Assembly (NCBI RefSeq): GCF_023898315.1
Contig: NC_064622.1
Location: forward strand, 74,906,387 to 74,970,386
Origin: Schistocerca nitens
Taxonomy: Eukaryota; Arthropoda; Insecta; Orthoptera; Acrididae
Length of the DNA: 64,000 bases
Direction of reading: 5' to 3'
The notes below the pieces were generated by a model that was not told the DNA's origin, searched no databases, and was given only the letters and a program-made list of their open reading frames with translations. Each line of letters starts with the position of its first letter. Within the stretch, counting starts at the first letter, position 1. The position numbers were made by a program, and so were the translations under genes. Shown here piece after piece: positions 33,561-44,011 of this stretch.

Positions 33561-34894
33561 TTCCCATTCCTTATGTCTTATCTAAAATATATGTCGTACA
33601 ATATAATATTCTGACACAACTGCATGCAAACGTGTAGTGAAAAAGCAGGGGCTGCACGGAAATTTTTTGTAACAATAATGTAGGATGTACTTCATCTAAC
33701 CTGTTATAGGTACATGTCTAAAACAAAAAAGATATTTGAATACCCACTTACGAAACTTATTGTTAAGAACCAATCACTATTTTAAAATAACGGTAGCATT
33801 TAAAAACATAACACTAGGAACCAACACACATCTGCTGTTTCCAATTTATCCTTACTCCTTCAAGAAAAGGTAAGACAATATGCACCCAGAACATAAACTG
33901 ACGTATGCTTCACGTCAACGGAAGGTTCTGATTGACTATGAAAACACTATTAAAAGAAATTGATATAATTTATGCTTGTCAACGCCTTCTGCTCGATGAA
34001 TAAATTTTTCTGTGTGTTACTGTATTTAAACGTAGAAATAAAATCGAAAGCCAATAATGTATATGATTGGCACAGCGAAATTTTTTCTGAGAAAATGTAT
34101 TGCAGCTGTAAGCCAACTGTCTAATTCTACTATGTTTTGATATTGCAAATGTAAACCACGGAATACACAAATTTTACAGTACGGGCATAGAAATAAACAA
34201 AGGATGAACATTTTAGTGAAGATGAATACAATCAAAGGATGATTGTCCTACTGCAGTGCCAATGTTCATGATACCATAACCGAATAGGTTAATTTTAATT
34301 GTTTCTGTGATGATATTCTTAAATGATGTAGCAGAAGGTACCCAACGGAAAGTTATTTAACTCAGCCAGCACCTAACTTGAACTTGATCAATATGATTCC
34401 GTTCTTCTTTATTTCAGTCAAAGAACGTATAAGCGTCATGTGTAAGCAGCCGTATCAGTTTCACTCTTTCTCAGATATTTTGATGTGTAATAATATGTAA
34501 GTGGAGAGGTAAATATTGCAAGACTTCTCAAATGCAGGAGTTGTGCAAAATCTTGGATGAAATGCCTATCTCAATAACCTCATCTCCACTTGCGTGTGAA
34601 ATATTTTTATATACCTAAAACGGTACTTTAACAACGTATTTGTTCATTGTTTATAACATCGGAGTTAAACATAACAGTGCTTTAATGACTTTAAAACTGA
34701 CGCTAATACGTTCATAACTGGTTTACATGTCTGTGTAGAATAAACGTCTGAGATTTAACTAGGTTTTAAGAGTACTAGAAATTATCATTATAAAAATAAT
34801 GATTGAACAGGCAACGCTAGAATATACAATTTAGTTTCAATTCAAATACAGGTATAAATGCAGACATTTCTATTGGTATACATTGGTATACATG
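33561..34894. other. unassigned, AT-rich
   Basis: Nothing recognised. ORFs below 70 codons, no repeats of note except a short TGGTATACAT duplication at about 34876-34902 next to the LINE start. Confidence 0.4.
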
Positions 34895-36925
34895 GTATAC
34901 ATGGGAGAATCCTGGAGATACTAGAAGGTATCAGACAGATTATATAATGGTAAGACAGGGATTTAGGATCCAGGTTTTAAATTGTAAGACATTTACAGGG
35001 GCAGATGTGGACTCTGACCACAATCTATTGGTTATGAACTGTAGATTAAAACTGAAGAAACTGCAAAAAGGTGGGAATTTAATGGGATGGGATCTGCATA
35101 AACTGACTAAACCAGAGGTTGTACAGAGTTTCAGGGAGAGCATAAGGGAACAATTAACAGGAATGGGGGAAAGAAATACAGTAGCAGAAGAATGGGTACC
35201 TCTGAGTGGTGAAGTAGTGAAGGCAGCAGAGTATCAAGTAGGTAAAAAGACGAGGGCTAGTAGAAGTCCTTGGGTAACAGAAGAAATATTGAATTTAATT
35301 GATAAAGGAGAAAATATAAAAACGCAGTAAATGAAGCAGGCAAAAGGGAATACAAACGTCTCAAAAATGAGATCGACAGGAAGTGCAAAATGGCTAAGCA
35401 GGGATGGCTACAGGAAAAATGTAAGGATGTAGAGGCTCATCTCACTAGGGGTAAGATAATACTGCCTACAGGAAAATTAAAGAGACCTTTGGAGAGAAGA
35501 GAACCACTTGTATGAATATCAAGAACTCAGATGGAAACCCAGTTCAAGCAAAGAGGGGAAAGTAAAAAGGTGGAAGAAATATATAGGGGGTCTATACAAG
35601 GGCAATGTACTTGAGGACAATATTATGGAAATGGAAGAGGATGTAGATGAAGATGAAATGGGAGATACGATACTGGGTGAAGAGTTTGACAAAGCACTGA
35701 AAGACCTGAGTCGAAACAAGGCCCCGGGAGTAGAAAACATTCCATTGGAACTACTGGCGGCCTTGGGAGAGCCAGTCCTGACAAAACTCTACCATCTGGT
35801 GAGCACGATGTATGAGACGGGCGAAATACCCTCAGACTTCAAGAAGAATATAATAATTCCAATTCCAAAGAAAGCAGGTGTTGACAGATGTGAAAATTAC
35901 CGAACTATCAGTTTAATAAGTCACAACTGCAAAATACTAACGCTAATTCTTTACAGACGAATGGAAAAACTGGTAGAAGCCGACCTCAGCGAAGATCAGT
36001 TTGGATTCCGCAGAAATGTTGGAACACATGGGGCAATACTGACACTACAACTTATCTTAGAAAATAGATTAAGGAAAGGCAAACCAATATTTCTAGCATC
36101 TGTGGACTTAGAGAAAGCTTTTGACAATGTTGACTGGATACTCTCTTTCAAATTCTAAAGGTGGCAGGGGTAAAATACAGGGAGTGAAAGGCTGTTTACA
36201 ATTTGTACAATTTGAAAGGAGGATATAAAATGAAGAACATCAACAGAAGCAAAACGAGGGTAATGGAATGTAGTCGTATTAAGTTGGGTGATGCTGAGGG
36301 AATTAGATTAGGAAATAAGACACTTAATGTAGTAAAGGAGTTTTGCTATTTGGGGAACAAAATAACTGATGATGGTCGAAGTAGAGAGGATATAAAATGT
36401 AGACTCGCAATGGGAAGGAAAGCGTTTCTGAAGAAGAGAAATTTGTTAACATCGAGAATAGATTTAAGTGTCAGGAAGTCGTTTCTGAAAGTATTTGTAT
36501 AGAGTGTAGCCATGTATCGAAGTGAAACATGGACGATAAATAGTTTAGACAAAAAGAGAATAGAATCTTTCGAAATGTAGTGCAATAGAAGAATGCTGAA
36601 GATTATTTGGGTAGATCACAAAACTAATGAGGAGGTATTGAACAGAATTGGGGAGAAGAGGAGTTTGTGGCACAACTTGACAAGAAGAAGGGACCGGTTG
36701 GTAGGACATGTTCCGAGGCATCAAGAAATCACAAATTTAGCATTGGAGGGCAGCGTAGATGGTAAAAATCGTAGAGGGAGACCAAGAGATGAATACACTA
36801 AGCAGATTCAGAATGATGCAGGTTGCAGTAAGCATTGGGAGATGAAGAAGCTTGCACAGGATAGAGTAGCATGGAGAGCTACATCAAACCAGTCTCAGGA
36901 CTGAAGACAACAACAACAACATTTT
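34895..36925 (+). mobile_element. RTE-like LINE, 5'-truncated and lacking the RT core
   Basis: Begins inside the endonuclease domain (AGAATCCTGGAGATACTAG) and ends with the usual 3' terminus CAGTCTCAGGACTGAAGAC plus (CAA)n. Coding blocks: DYIMVRQGFRIQVLNCKT, VDSDHNLLVMN, NKAPGVENIPLELLAALG, SVDLEKAFDNVDW (block A). Then a deletion joins YNLYNLKG to YKMKNINRSKT, so block B and the FADD box are gone. The C-terminal blocks EFCYLGNKITDDGRS, RRRDRLVGHVPRHQE and NRRGRPRDEY remain. Confidence 0.92.
34947..36904 (+). pseudogene. LINE ORF (endonuclease end, RT fragment, C-terminus), broken
   Basis: Open stretches at 34947-35330, 35508-36158, 36203-36502 and 36593-36904 are pieces of one protein. The frame is lost near 35325 and near 35465-35500, and stops occur at 36156 and 36500. 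Without the QG and FADD blocks it cannot be a polymerase even if the frames were continuous. Confidence 0.9.
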
Positions 36926-37780
36926 TAATGGTGACTGAGGCCGGTGTACTGCACAACATTACATCACTATTTACGTCTTTTGTAGATCAATAAGTATAGC
37001 TGTTACAATTCACATGGTTTTAGGTGGGTTAGAACCTCCAAGTTCATGTGGCAAGAGCAAGCCATTAATGCTTATTTTTCCCTGGGCACCAGGTTATGTG
37101 TTGTTGTGTGAACACATGGACACAAAACGGTTAGTCTACACTAACAGATGTAGTCCACTTAGTAGTGCAGTTACGACTGTGCAGGTAACGTCATGTAGTA
37201 TGTTACGTGACACGCTAGTGATAAGACTTTAGATGCAGAGGAGAAACAACCAGCACAGTGCTGTTGTTCATATTAAGGTATTTCATATAAAAAATATTTG
37301 CATTCCCCCCCACCACCACCACCATCTTGCAAGCTGTCTACAAATAAACAGAGTGTTTCTGTGATGATGTCACAAAATTTCAGTGATGTTGGAGGAGAGT
37401 GCTGGTATCAATTTGAGGTAGGGAACCCAGGTACATAAACCACCGAGTCCAAACTTATATGCGAAAATTGTTCAGATTTCTCTTTCAGTGGAACTAATAT
37501 ACATCATAATCAGAAAACCGAACATATCACCTGCAACCTGCCTATATGCGTCTTGACACAGAAGCTGTGTAATATTTATTCAACTTTCCTTTTCTTACCT
37601 CTCTTCTGCTTTTTATTTTCTTCCTTCATATCTTGTATATCTTTTTACCCTGTAATATCTTCCAGTTTCATAATTTTGTCTTTGCGTTTTGTTCTGGCTT
37701 TTACTTTTTGTTTTTAACATTCACCATTTCCTCCAGACCATCTGTTTTGCTAAGTCGGATTTAAGGTTTCCAAATTTACA
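36926..37780. other. unassigned sequence
   Basis: A 72-codon ORF (37014-37232) has no motif. A short CCCCCCACCACCACCACCA run is at 37305-37323. Nothing else recognised. Confidence 0.4.
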
Positions 37781-37785
37781 TACGA

Positions 37786-38292
37786 AGGTGTACTGAAAAG
37801 TAATAGCCTCAAAGTTCTTATGCTAAAACTCTTAAAGCTTTTCTTCATGTCGACATGTATATTCCTCATCATAATAACCCTGACGACGAACACATTTCTT
37901 CCAACGAGAGACCAGTTGGCTGATACCGTCGCTGTAGAATGTTCGACGTTGTGAAAGGAGACACAACCTCGCCTCTTCATCACTATCAAAGTAAATTGCT
38001 CGAAGGGGTCAAGTCAGATATGTACGGAGGATGATCGATTGTTGCAGATATCTCAGTATTCATGTCTGGTTTGGCACTGTAACCCAGAAGGAGAGGTTGA
38101 TCCATGTGTCGACGAATATTCGAAACTCAATGGCAGCACGCTGTTTCTCAAGCACCGACATAGTTATGTTACAAATCGACGTGTTACACGCTCCAAATGG
38201 GAGCCCTCTAGCGTCATACGGCTGCAGATATGTAGATATGAAGAATAAAGATGTAGAATGTTAATGATGTTTGTTTTATATAAAAAACTTTA
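37786..38292 (-). pseudogene. mariner relic, N-terminal half
   Basis: The start GGTGTACTGAAAAGTAATAG resembles a mariner TIR. On the minus strand, blocks such as MSVLEKQRAAIEF and FIRRHMDQPLLLG, followed by NDRRSTFYSDGISQLVSRWKK, RRQGYYDEEYTC and KSFKSF, are mariner-like when frames are combined. The right TIR is degenerate. About 500 bp; a large central part is missing. Confidence 0.5.
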
Positions 38293-38943
38293 ACCTTATA
38301 CTTTTTGTTATAAGCCTGCTAGGGCTCATTTCTAAAATCTGATTGTTAATTTCCAGATTAAATAGTGTTCTCTCTATATTTTTCTTTATTTCATTGTTTC
38401 TCCAGAAATGAAATTTTTATTCTTTCATTCTTTTGTGTAATATCTCCTCATAATCGGTTCTTCGTTTTTAATTTACTTCTGATATTCATTCCGTTAGCTG
38501 ATCTTACATGTTGTGTTCTTGGATGCTTGTGTTCATTCTAACTTCTTCTCTTATATTTCTGAATTTTGTCGTTTATAGGGAGTATTTTTTCTATTAAATG
38601 AAAACGTTTAGTTGATTTGAATCATTCATCTGTTTTTCGTAATCATCTCTGCACTCTTTCAAGAGGCAGCACGACTTTTCTTAAATACGTAAGTCTGTTT
38701 TCGCGGTGCTTCCACACTACGTTCTTAACTTCTTTGCCTGCAGCTATATTGCCTAACCTCCATTTTGACTCACACTTTTATTTCTGCCAGTTTATGTATT
38801 TTTAGTGGCTATTATGTTACTTCTACGCTGTATATCGAACTTCTGAAATATCACCAGCTGCGACATAGTCGCGTCTACAGAAAGTGATCCAATACTGTCA
38901 AATGTTTTATTTTCTAGTCTCTGATCACAATATCAATTCTTTA
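38293..38943. other. unassigned, T-rich
   Basis: No recognised element; pyrimidine-rich on the plus strand. Confidence 0.4.
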
Positions 38944-38981
38944 GACGATGACCGGTTTCAGTCCGTAGTGATCATCCTCAG
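38944..38981 (-). ncRNA. hammerhead-like motif
   Basis: Minus-strand order CTGAGGA, a decayed helix II (TGATCACTACGGACT), GAAACCGGTC, ATCGTC. Both conserved core boxes (CUGANGA and GAAA) are intact, as is the palindromic CCGG and GUC site expected of short-stem-III hammerheads. Helix II pairs poorly. It lies about 1.3 kb upstream of the Penelope-like coding region. Confidence 0.45.
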
Positions 38982-39121
38982 ATATTTTTTACACCATGTC
39001 CGATGCCATTATGGTCTTATCACTTTACTTTATCTATTTGGAACGAGCTAACGTACATGACGAAGAATGGAGACAGCGAATGGTGTTTCTTTGTACCATA
39101 AGTTGTTTCAATTCTACTACA

Positions 39122-39530
39122 GATCATTGGTGGCCACTAAAAATGCAACACCAAGAAGGGTAGCAAATACTGAAATTTTACTTGTTGTGCGAATACAGTG
39201 TAGTAGCAAGAATACGTGACTTAATTTGTATCTGATTCAGAGTATCAGGGTAGGACATTCAGAACACAGAGCTCCCGCCAACAATAGCCCTAACTAGGTT
39301 GGGCGTAAAGCAGAGCTGAGGATGGATGGCAGATGTGGGTATGTCACTCCACGCTGTTTCATCTCCATGTCAGAATTCATCAACCCTAGCGGCTGACAAC
39401 ACCGACAACAGGCGACTTGACACTCTATCGGTAACCTTTGGCCAAACGCGTTTAGTGGTGAGAGATCTGGAGAACGTGATGGCCAGAGCGAAAGTTGAAC
39501 TGTATGTCGCTATAGGTCAGGCCACCACAG
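39122..39530 (-). pseudogene. Tc1-like transposon fragment
   Basis: TGGTGGCCACTAAAAATGCAACACC at its left side is similar to the TIR of the element at 17242, and GTGAGAGATCTGGAGAACGTG matches the region encoding SPDLSPI in reverse complement. Only the C-terminal third is left. It is followed directly by a LINE scrap. Confidence 0.6.
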
Positions 39531-39544
39531 GCTACATATGGTAA

Positions 39545-39765
39545 TGGAACTTAGCCGACTTAAATCAGGCGATGCTCAGGGAATTAGATTAGAAAATTTG
39601 ATTCCACAAGCAGTACATGATTTTTGTTATTTGAGAAGCAAATTGACTGAAGGTGACTGAAGGAGAAATGATATAAATGCACATTGCTCATACCAATATA
39701 AGAATTCCTGAGAAAGTGAAGTTTCTTAACATCTAACATAGTAATTTGGAGTTTAATATAGTAAT
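39545..39765 (+). pseudogene. RTE-like LINE fragment
   Basis: CTCAGGGAATTAGATTAGAAA and GATTTTTGTTATTTGAG correspond to the EGIRLGNE and EFCYLGSK blocks of the RTE-like RT. About 200 bp, not translatable. Confidence 0.6.
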
Positions 39766-39804
39766 CTGGCATGTCTGCAATTCGCTCGGATTAAGGAGAT
39801 CGTG

Positions 39805-39994
39805 GCCGGCCGGAGTGGCCGAGCTTTTCTAGGCGCTACAGTCTGGAACCGCGCGACCGCTACGGTCGCAGGTTCGAATCCTGCCTCTGGCACGGATGTG
39901 TGTGATGTATTTAGGTTAGTTAGGTTTAAGTAGTTCTAAGTTCTAGGGGACTGATGACCTCAGAATTTAAGTCCCATAGTGCTCAGAGCCAACC
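39805..39994 (+). mobile_element. SINE family 1, plus
   Basis: Full-length copy; 12-bp target duplication with one mismatch (AAGGAGATCGTG at 39793-39804, AAGGAGAGCGTG at 39995-40006). Confidence 0.92.
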
Positions 39995-40239
39995 AAGGAG
40001 AGCGTGCCCAAGTTTGCTGTGACTAAACATCACGTAAGGTTGGCAGGAGTGAATAATATTTTACGGAAGACCAGTCTGGCCACCGTCAGAGAAAGGATAC
40101 ACGTACAAGGTAAGAGATTGATACTCATGCACGCTTGTTATATTATTGCCGTCTCTTTTTACCAGCATTTCTCTCATCACTCGATTGGGGGTGGATCGAT
40201 ACGTCGACGGCAGCCTGTCAAAGACCTCACCATAGCAAT

Positions 40240-42065
40240 ACAACGTCGAGACAAACAAAGAATAGTGAGTGGCTTACTATCACGCAAATATCGGAGTAAT
40301 CTCATGGAACGGCATGCACTGCCATCAACCTGTCGGACAAGAACCTGGACAAAGGAGCGATCTCGGCCCTTAATAAAAGATTGAGTTTCGCCCCTAGGTC
40401 ACGCACTGTATCAATCCTGAAGTTCTTGAGTGAAGTGAAACAGTCGTTGCGGCATCTCTCACAAGTCAACGCTGACGACGTAACAGTTACCACCAGTCGC
40501 ATTTTACTTTCATCCAAGCCGCCGAAAGCAAAAATAGAGGGGCTTCCTGGTACTTCATGCTGACAGGAGAAATGCCACGGTTGTCCTTAATACCACAGCA
40601 AAGTGCCATCGAAAGATAGCATGCACAAATGAATAAAACGGGGCCCAACACAGCAGAAAAACGGAGGAGCTCCTGAAGAAATCCAGAGGATGTCATCAGA
40701 AATCTTAGAATACGAGGTCCTAGAACTCCTAGGCTGTAAGGATTACCTAAAGTCCATAACGAATGTATTCCACTGATGCCAAATGTTAGCGCTATCGGCT
40801 CTCCTACCTACAGGCTGCCAAATATTTAACCTAGTTATGACTCCGACAGTTGGCCGCTGTGAATATCACATCAAAGACTCTCAGATGTTCATTGAGAAGT
40901 TTACGCAGATTACAGTTGGCTCAAACGATATTTTAGTCAGCCTGTACGTGGTCTCACTATTTTCAAAAGTTCCTGTAGAGGACATACTGAAACAGTTGGC
41001 ACAGCATTTTCCTCCTGAAACGATAAAGTTGTTCCGACATGTTATGACGACCATCTGCTTCTTCGTCGTTGGTAAATTGTATGAAATGATGGAACAGTTA
41101 TGGGTTCTGCACTGTGTCCCACAATGGTGAGCATTTATGGAACATTTTGAGCAACGCGCATTACATTTGGTTCCCGTTTGTCCATCTTCATTTTATCGTT
41201 ATGTTGACGACACGGTTATGGTATAGCCACACGGCATAGAAGATCTTGAGCACTTCCATGAACATATGAACAGTATGCAACCAAACTTCCTGTACACCGT
41301 CGAGACAGAGGAAGAGAGAAGGGGGACATTTTTAGATGTTTTGGCACAATGTAAGTCTGATGGACGTCTTGGCCACTCGTGTACCGGAAGTCGACCCACA
41401 TTGATTTACATCTTAGCGCCCAGAGTTTTCACCATCCACTTCAGAAGACAGCGGCTTTAAACACTCTGGAACACAGAGAGAAAACTGTTTCTGACGAAGA
41501 CCATTTGGATTCCGAAGTTAATCATCTGAAGTAGGGTATCGGTCATGTGATATGACGTCAATGTTCTCCAAGAAAAGGGAACGTGAAAATGTTGAACATT
41601 CACGTGATAATCCACGATAATCCACCGACTGGAATCCTACCTGCGGCGCTACATCCAGCAATATAGGCAGCGTCGTGAAAAGACGAGGTATCAGATCTAT
41701 TTTCTGACTTCCTAAGAAGATGCTACGCCCTGTTCAGGACGGTCTCGGCCTCAGGATCCCCAGGATTTACAACATTCCTTGTGAGAGTGCCAGCAATTAC
41801 ATTGGTCAGTACATCCTCATCGTTTTCGACAACTGTGTGGAGCATCGAAATATTAAAAATCATGGACTGGAGAAATCTGCAATTGCTGTGCACAGCCTCA
41901 CAAATAAACATAAAATACCATTTGACGAAACGAAAGTTGTGTCCCAGGCTCCTACATACTGCGAATCTCTAATTAAAGTGGTTGCAGAACTAAGGTTGTG
42001 TGAGAAAACCTTCAACTGTGACAGCGGATATAATGTCAGCGGGGCAAGGAAGCGAACGGTGGCGC
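40240..42065 (+). pseudogene. Penelope-like element ORF (RT plus GIY-YIG endonuclease)
   Basis: Plus-strand blocks in Penelope order. INLSDKNLDKGAISALNKRL, then SFAPRSRTVSILKF (40324-40460), is the N-terminal NLS..L...LL.KGL.FAP block. DILVSLYVVSLFSKVPVEDI (about 40930-40990) is RT block A with its Asp changed to Tyr. FYRYVDDTVMV (41192-41222) is the catalytic YVDD box. LDVLAQCKSDGRLGHS follows at about 41332. RIYNIPCESASNYIGQ at 41762 and EHRNIKNHGLEKSAIAVHS form a GIY-YIG nuclease (GIY decayed to RIY, YIG intact). The frame is broken at about 40560, 40740-40780, 41125, 41223 and 41456. Penelope-like elements copy themselves by target-primed reverse transcription with this nuclease. Confidence 0.85.
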
Positions 42066-42102
42066 CACCACCGCAGACGTTGACGCCATCTTCGGCAGCA
42101 TC

Positions 42103-42176
42103 ACGTGTTCCGGGAAGAAGGCACCATAACCACCACAGTTATGTGGTGATGATGGTGCCTTCTTCCCGGAACACGT
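42103..42176. repeat. 74-bp near-perfect palindrome
   Basis: ACGTGTTCCGGGAAGAAGG and CACCAT are mirrored by ATGGTG and CCTTCTTCCCGGAACACGT. Arms are about 34 bp around a loop of about 6 bp. It lies just after the GIY-YIG domain of the Penelope-like element, so it may be part of that element's 3' region. Confidence 0.85.
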
Positions 42177-42296
42177 TTCAGATATAGCAAAGCGTATCTT
42201 TTCACATAATGGCACTACTTTTCCTGGTAACCTTCCCATTGATTCGGACCACAGTCAAATAATTCTGTTTAAATGAAAGTACCGCCAATTGACTGT

Positions 42297-42366
42297 ATAG
42301 ATTGTTTATTCTTTTGTACACTCATGGTTTTGGTCTTAGGCCACTTTCAAGTACCACAGTGTTATA
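42297..42366. repeat. 70-bp direct repeat, left copy
   Basis: TAGATTGTTTATTCTTTTGT to CACAGTGTTATA. The same sequence with one substitution occurs at 43945-44011, and the mariner copy C lies exactly between them. On the minus strand it holds TTGAAAGTGGCC-TAA-GACC and AAAACCATGAG, a layout reminiscent of a decayed hammerhead-like motif (42321-42351). Confidence 0.85.
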
Positions 42367-43944
42367 CAGGGTGTTACAAAAAGGTACGGCCAAACTTTCA
42401 GGAAACATTCCTCACACACAAATAAAGAAAAGATTTAATGTGGACATGTGTCCGGAAACGCTTAATTTCCATGTTAGAGCTCATTTTAGTTTCGTCAGTA
42501 TGTACTGTACTTCCTCGATTCACCGCCAGTTGGACCAATTGAAGGAAGGTAATGTTGACTTCGGTGCCTGTGTTGACATGCGACTCATTGCTCTACAGTA
42601 CTAGCATCAAGCACATCAGTAACGTAGCATCAACAGGTTAGTGTTCATCACGAACGTGGTTTTGCAGTCTGTGCAATGTTTACAAATGCGGAGTTGGCAG
42701 ATGCCCATTTGATGTATGGATTAGCACGGGGCAATAGCCGTGGCGCGGTACGTTTCTATCGAGGCAGATTTCCAGAACGAAGGTGTCCCGACAAGAAGAC
42801 GTTCGAAGCAATTGATCGGCGTCTTAGGGAGCACGGAACATTCCATCCTATGACTCGCGACTGGGGAAGACCTAGAAAGACGAGGACACCTGCAATGGAC
42901 GAGGCAATTCTTCGTGCAGTTGACGATAACCCAAATTTCAGCGTCAGAGAAGTTGTTGCTGTACAAGGTAACGTTGACCACGTCACTGTTTGGAGAGTGC
43001 TACGGGAGAACCAGTTGTTTCCGTACCATGTACAGTGTGTGCAGGCACTACCAGCAGCTGACTGGCCTCCACGGGTACACTTCCGCGAATGGTTCATCCA
43101 ACAATGTGTCAAATTCATTTCAGTGCAAATTTTCTCTTTACGGATGAGGCTTCATTCCAACGAAATCAAATTGTAAATTTTCACAATCAACTTGTGTGGG
43201 CTTACGAGAATCCGCACCTAATTGTGCAATCACGTCATCAACACAGATTTTCTGTGAACGTTGGTCAGGCTTTGTTTGTGATGTCTTGATTGGGCCCCAT
43301 GTTCTTATACCTACGCTCAATGGAGCACGTTATCATGATTTCTTACGGGATACTCTACCTGTGCAGCTGGAGCATGTGCCTTTACAAGTACGACACAACA
43401 TGTGGTTCACGTACGATGGAGCTCCTGCACATTTCAGTCGAAGTGTTCGTACGCTTCTCAACAACAGATTCGGTGACCGATGGATTGGTAGAGGCGGACC
43501 AATTCCATGGCCTCCACGCTCTCCTGACCTCAACCCTCTTGACTTTCATTTAAGGGGGCATTTGAAAACTCTTGTCTACGCAACCCCGGTACCAAATGTA
43601 GAGACTCTTCGTGCTAGTATTGTGGACGGCTGTGATACAATACGCCATTCTCCAGGGCTGCATCAGCACATCAGGGATTCCATACGACGGAGGGTGGATG
43701 CATGTATCCTCGCTAACGGAGGACATTTTGAACATTTCCTGTAACAAAGCGTTTGAAGTCACGCTGGTAAGTTCTGTTGCTGTGTTTCCATTCCATGATT
43801 AATGTGATTTGAAGAGATGTAATAAAATGAGCTCTAACATGGAAAGTAAGCGTTTCCGAATACATGTCCACATAACATATTTTCTTTATTTGTGTGTGAG
43901 GAATGTTTCCTGAAAGTTTGGCCGTACCTTTTTGTAACACCCTG
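42367..43944 (+). mobile_element. mariner-like transposon (about DD41D), copy C, plus
   Basis: CAGGGTGTTACAAAAAGG at 42367 and the complementary end at 43944; TA at 42365-42366 and 43945-43946. Length 1578 bp. This is the best-preserved of three copies: the N-terminal ORF is 166 codons and the C-terminal ORF 182 codons. Confidence 0.93.
42676..43744 (+). pseudogene. mariner-like transposase, copy C, two frameshifts
   Basis: The first ORF (42676-43176) has the HTH start MFTNAELADAHLMYGLARGN, GRPRKTRTPAMDEAILRAVD and VTVWRVLREN (second HTH). The frame then changes near 43090 to MVHPTMCQIHFSANFLFTDE (first Asp), and again near 43260 to RWSGFVCDVLIGPHVL. The last part holds WFTYDGAPAHFSRSVRT, SPDLNPLDFHLRG (third Asp kept, Trp changed to Arg) and GGHFEHFL. 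The start was chosen because the DUF4817-type HTH begins there in copy A too. Confidence 0.9.
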
Positions 43945-44011
43945 TAGATTGTTTATTCTTTTGTACACTCATGGTTTTGGTCTTAGGCCACATTCAAGTA
44001 CCACAGTGTTA
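43945..44011. repeat. 70-bp direct repeat, right copy
   Basis: Matches 42297-42366 with one difference (CCACATTCAAG against CCACTTTCAAG). Too long to be a mariner target duplication, which is only TA. Confidence 0.85.

Noticed and set aside
42297..44011. Solo-LTR pair or small LTR retrotransposon made by the 70-bp direct repeats
   Set aside because: The interior is a complete mariner with its own TIRs and TA, and the 70-bp units lack TG...CA ends and a primer-binding site.
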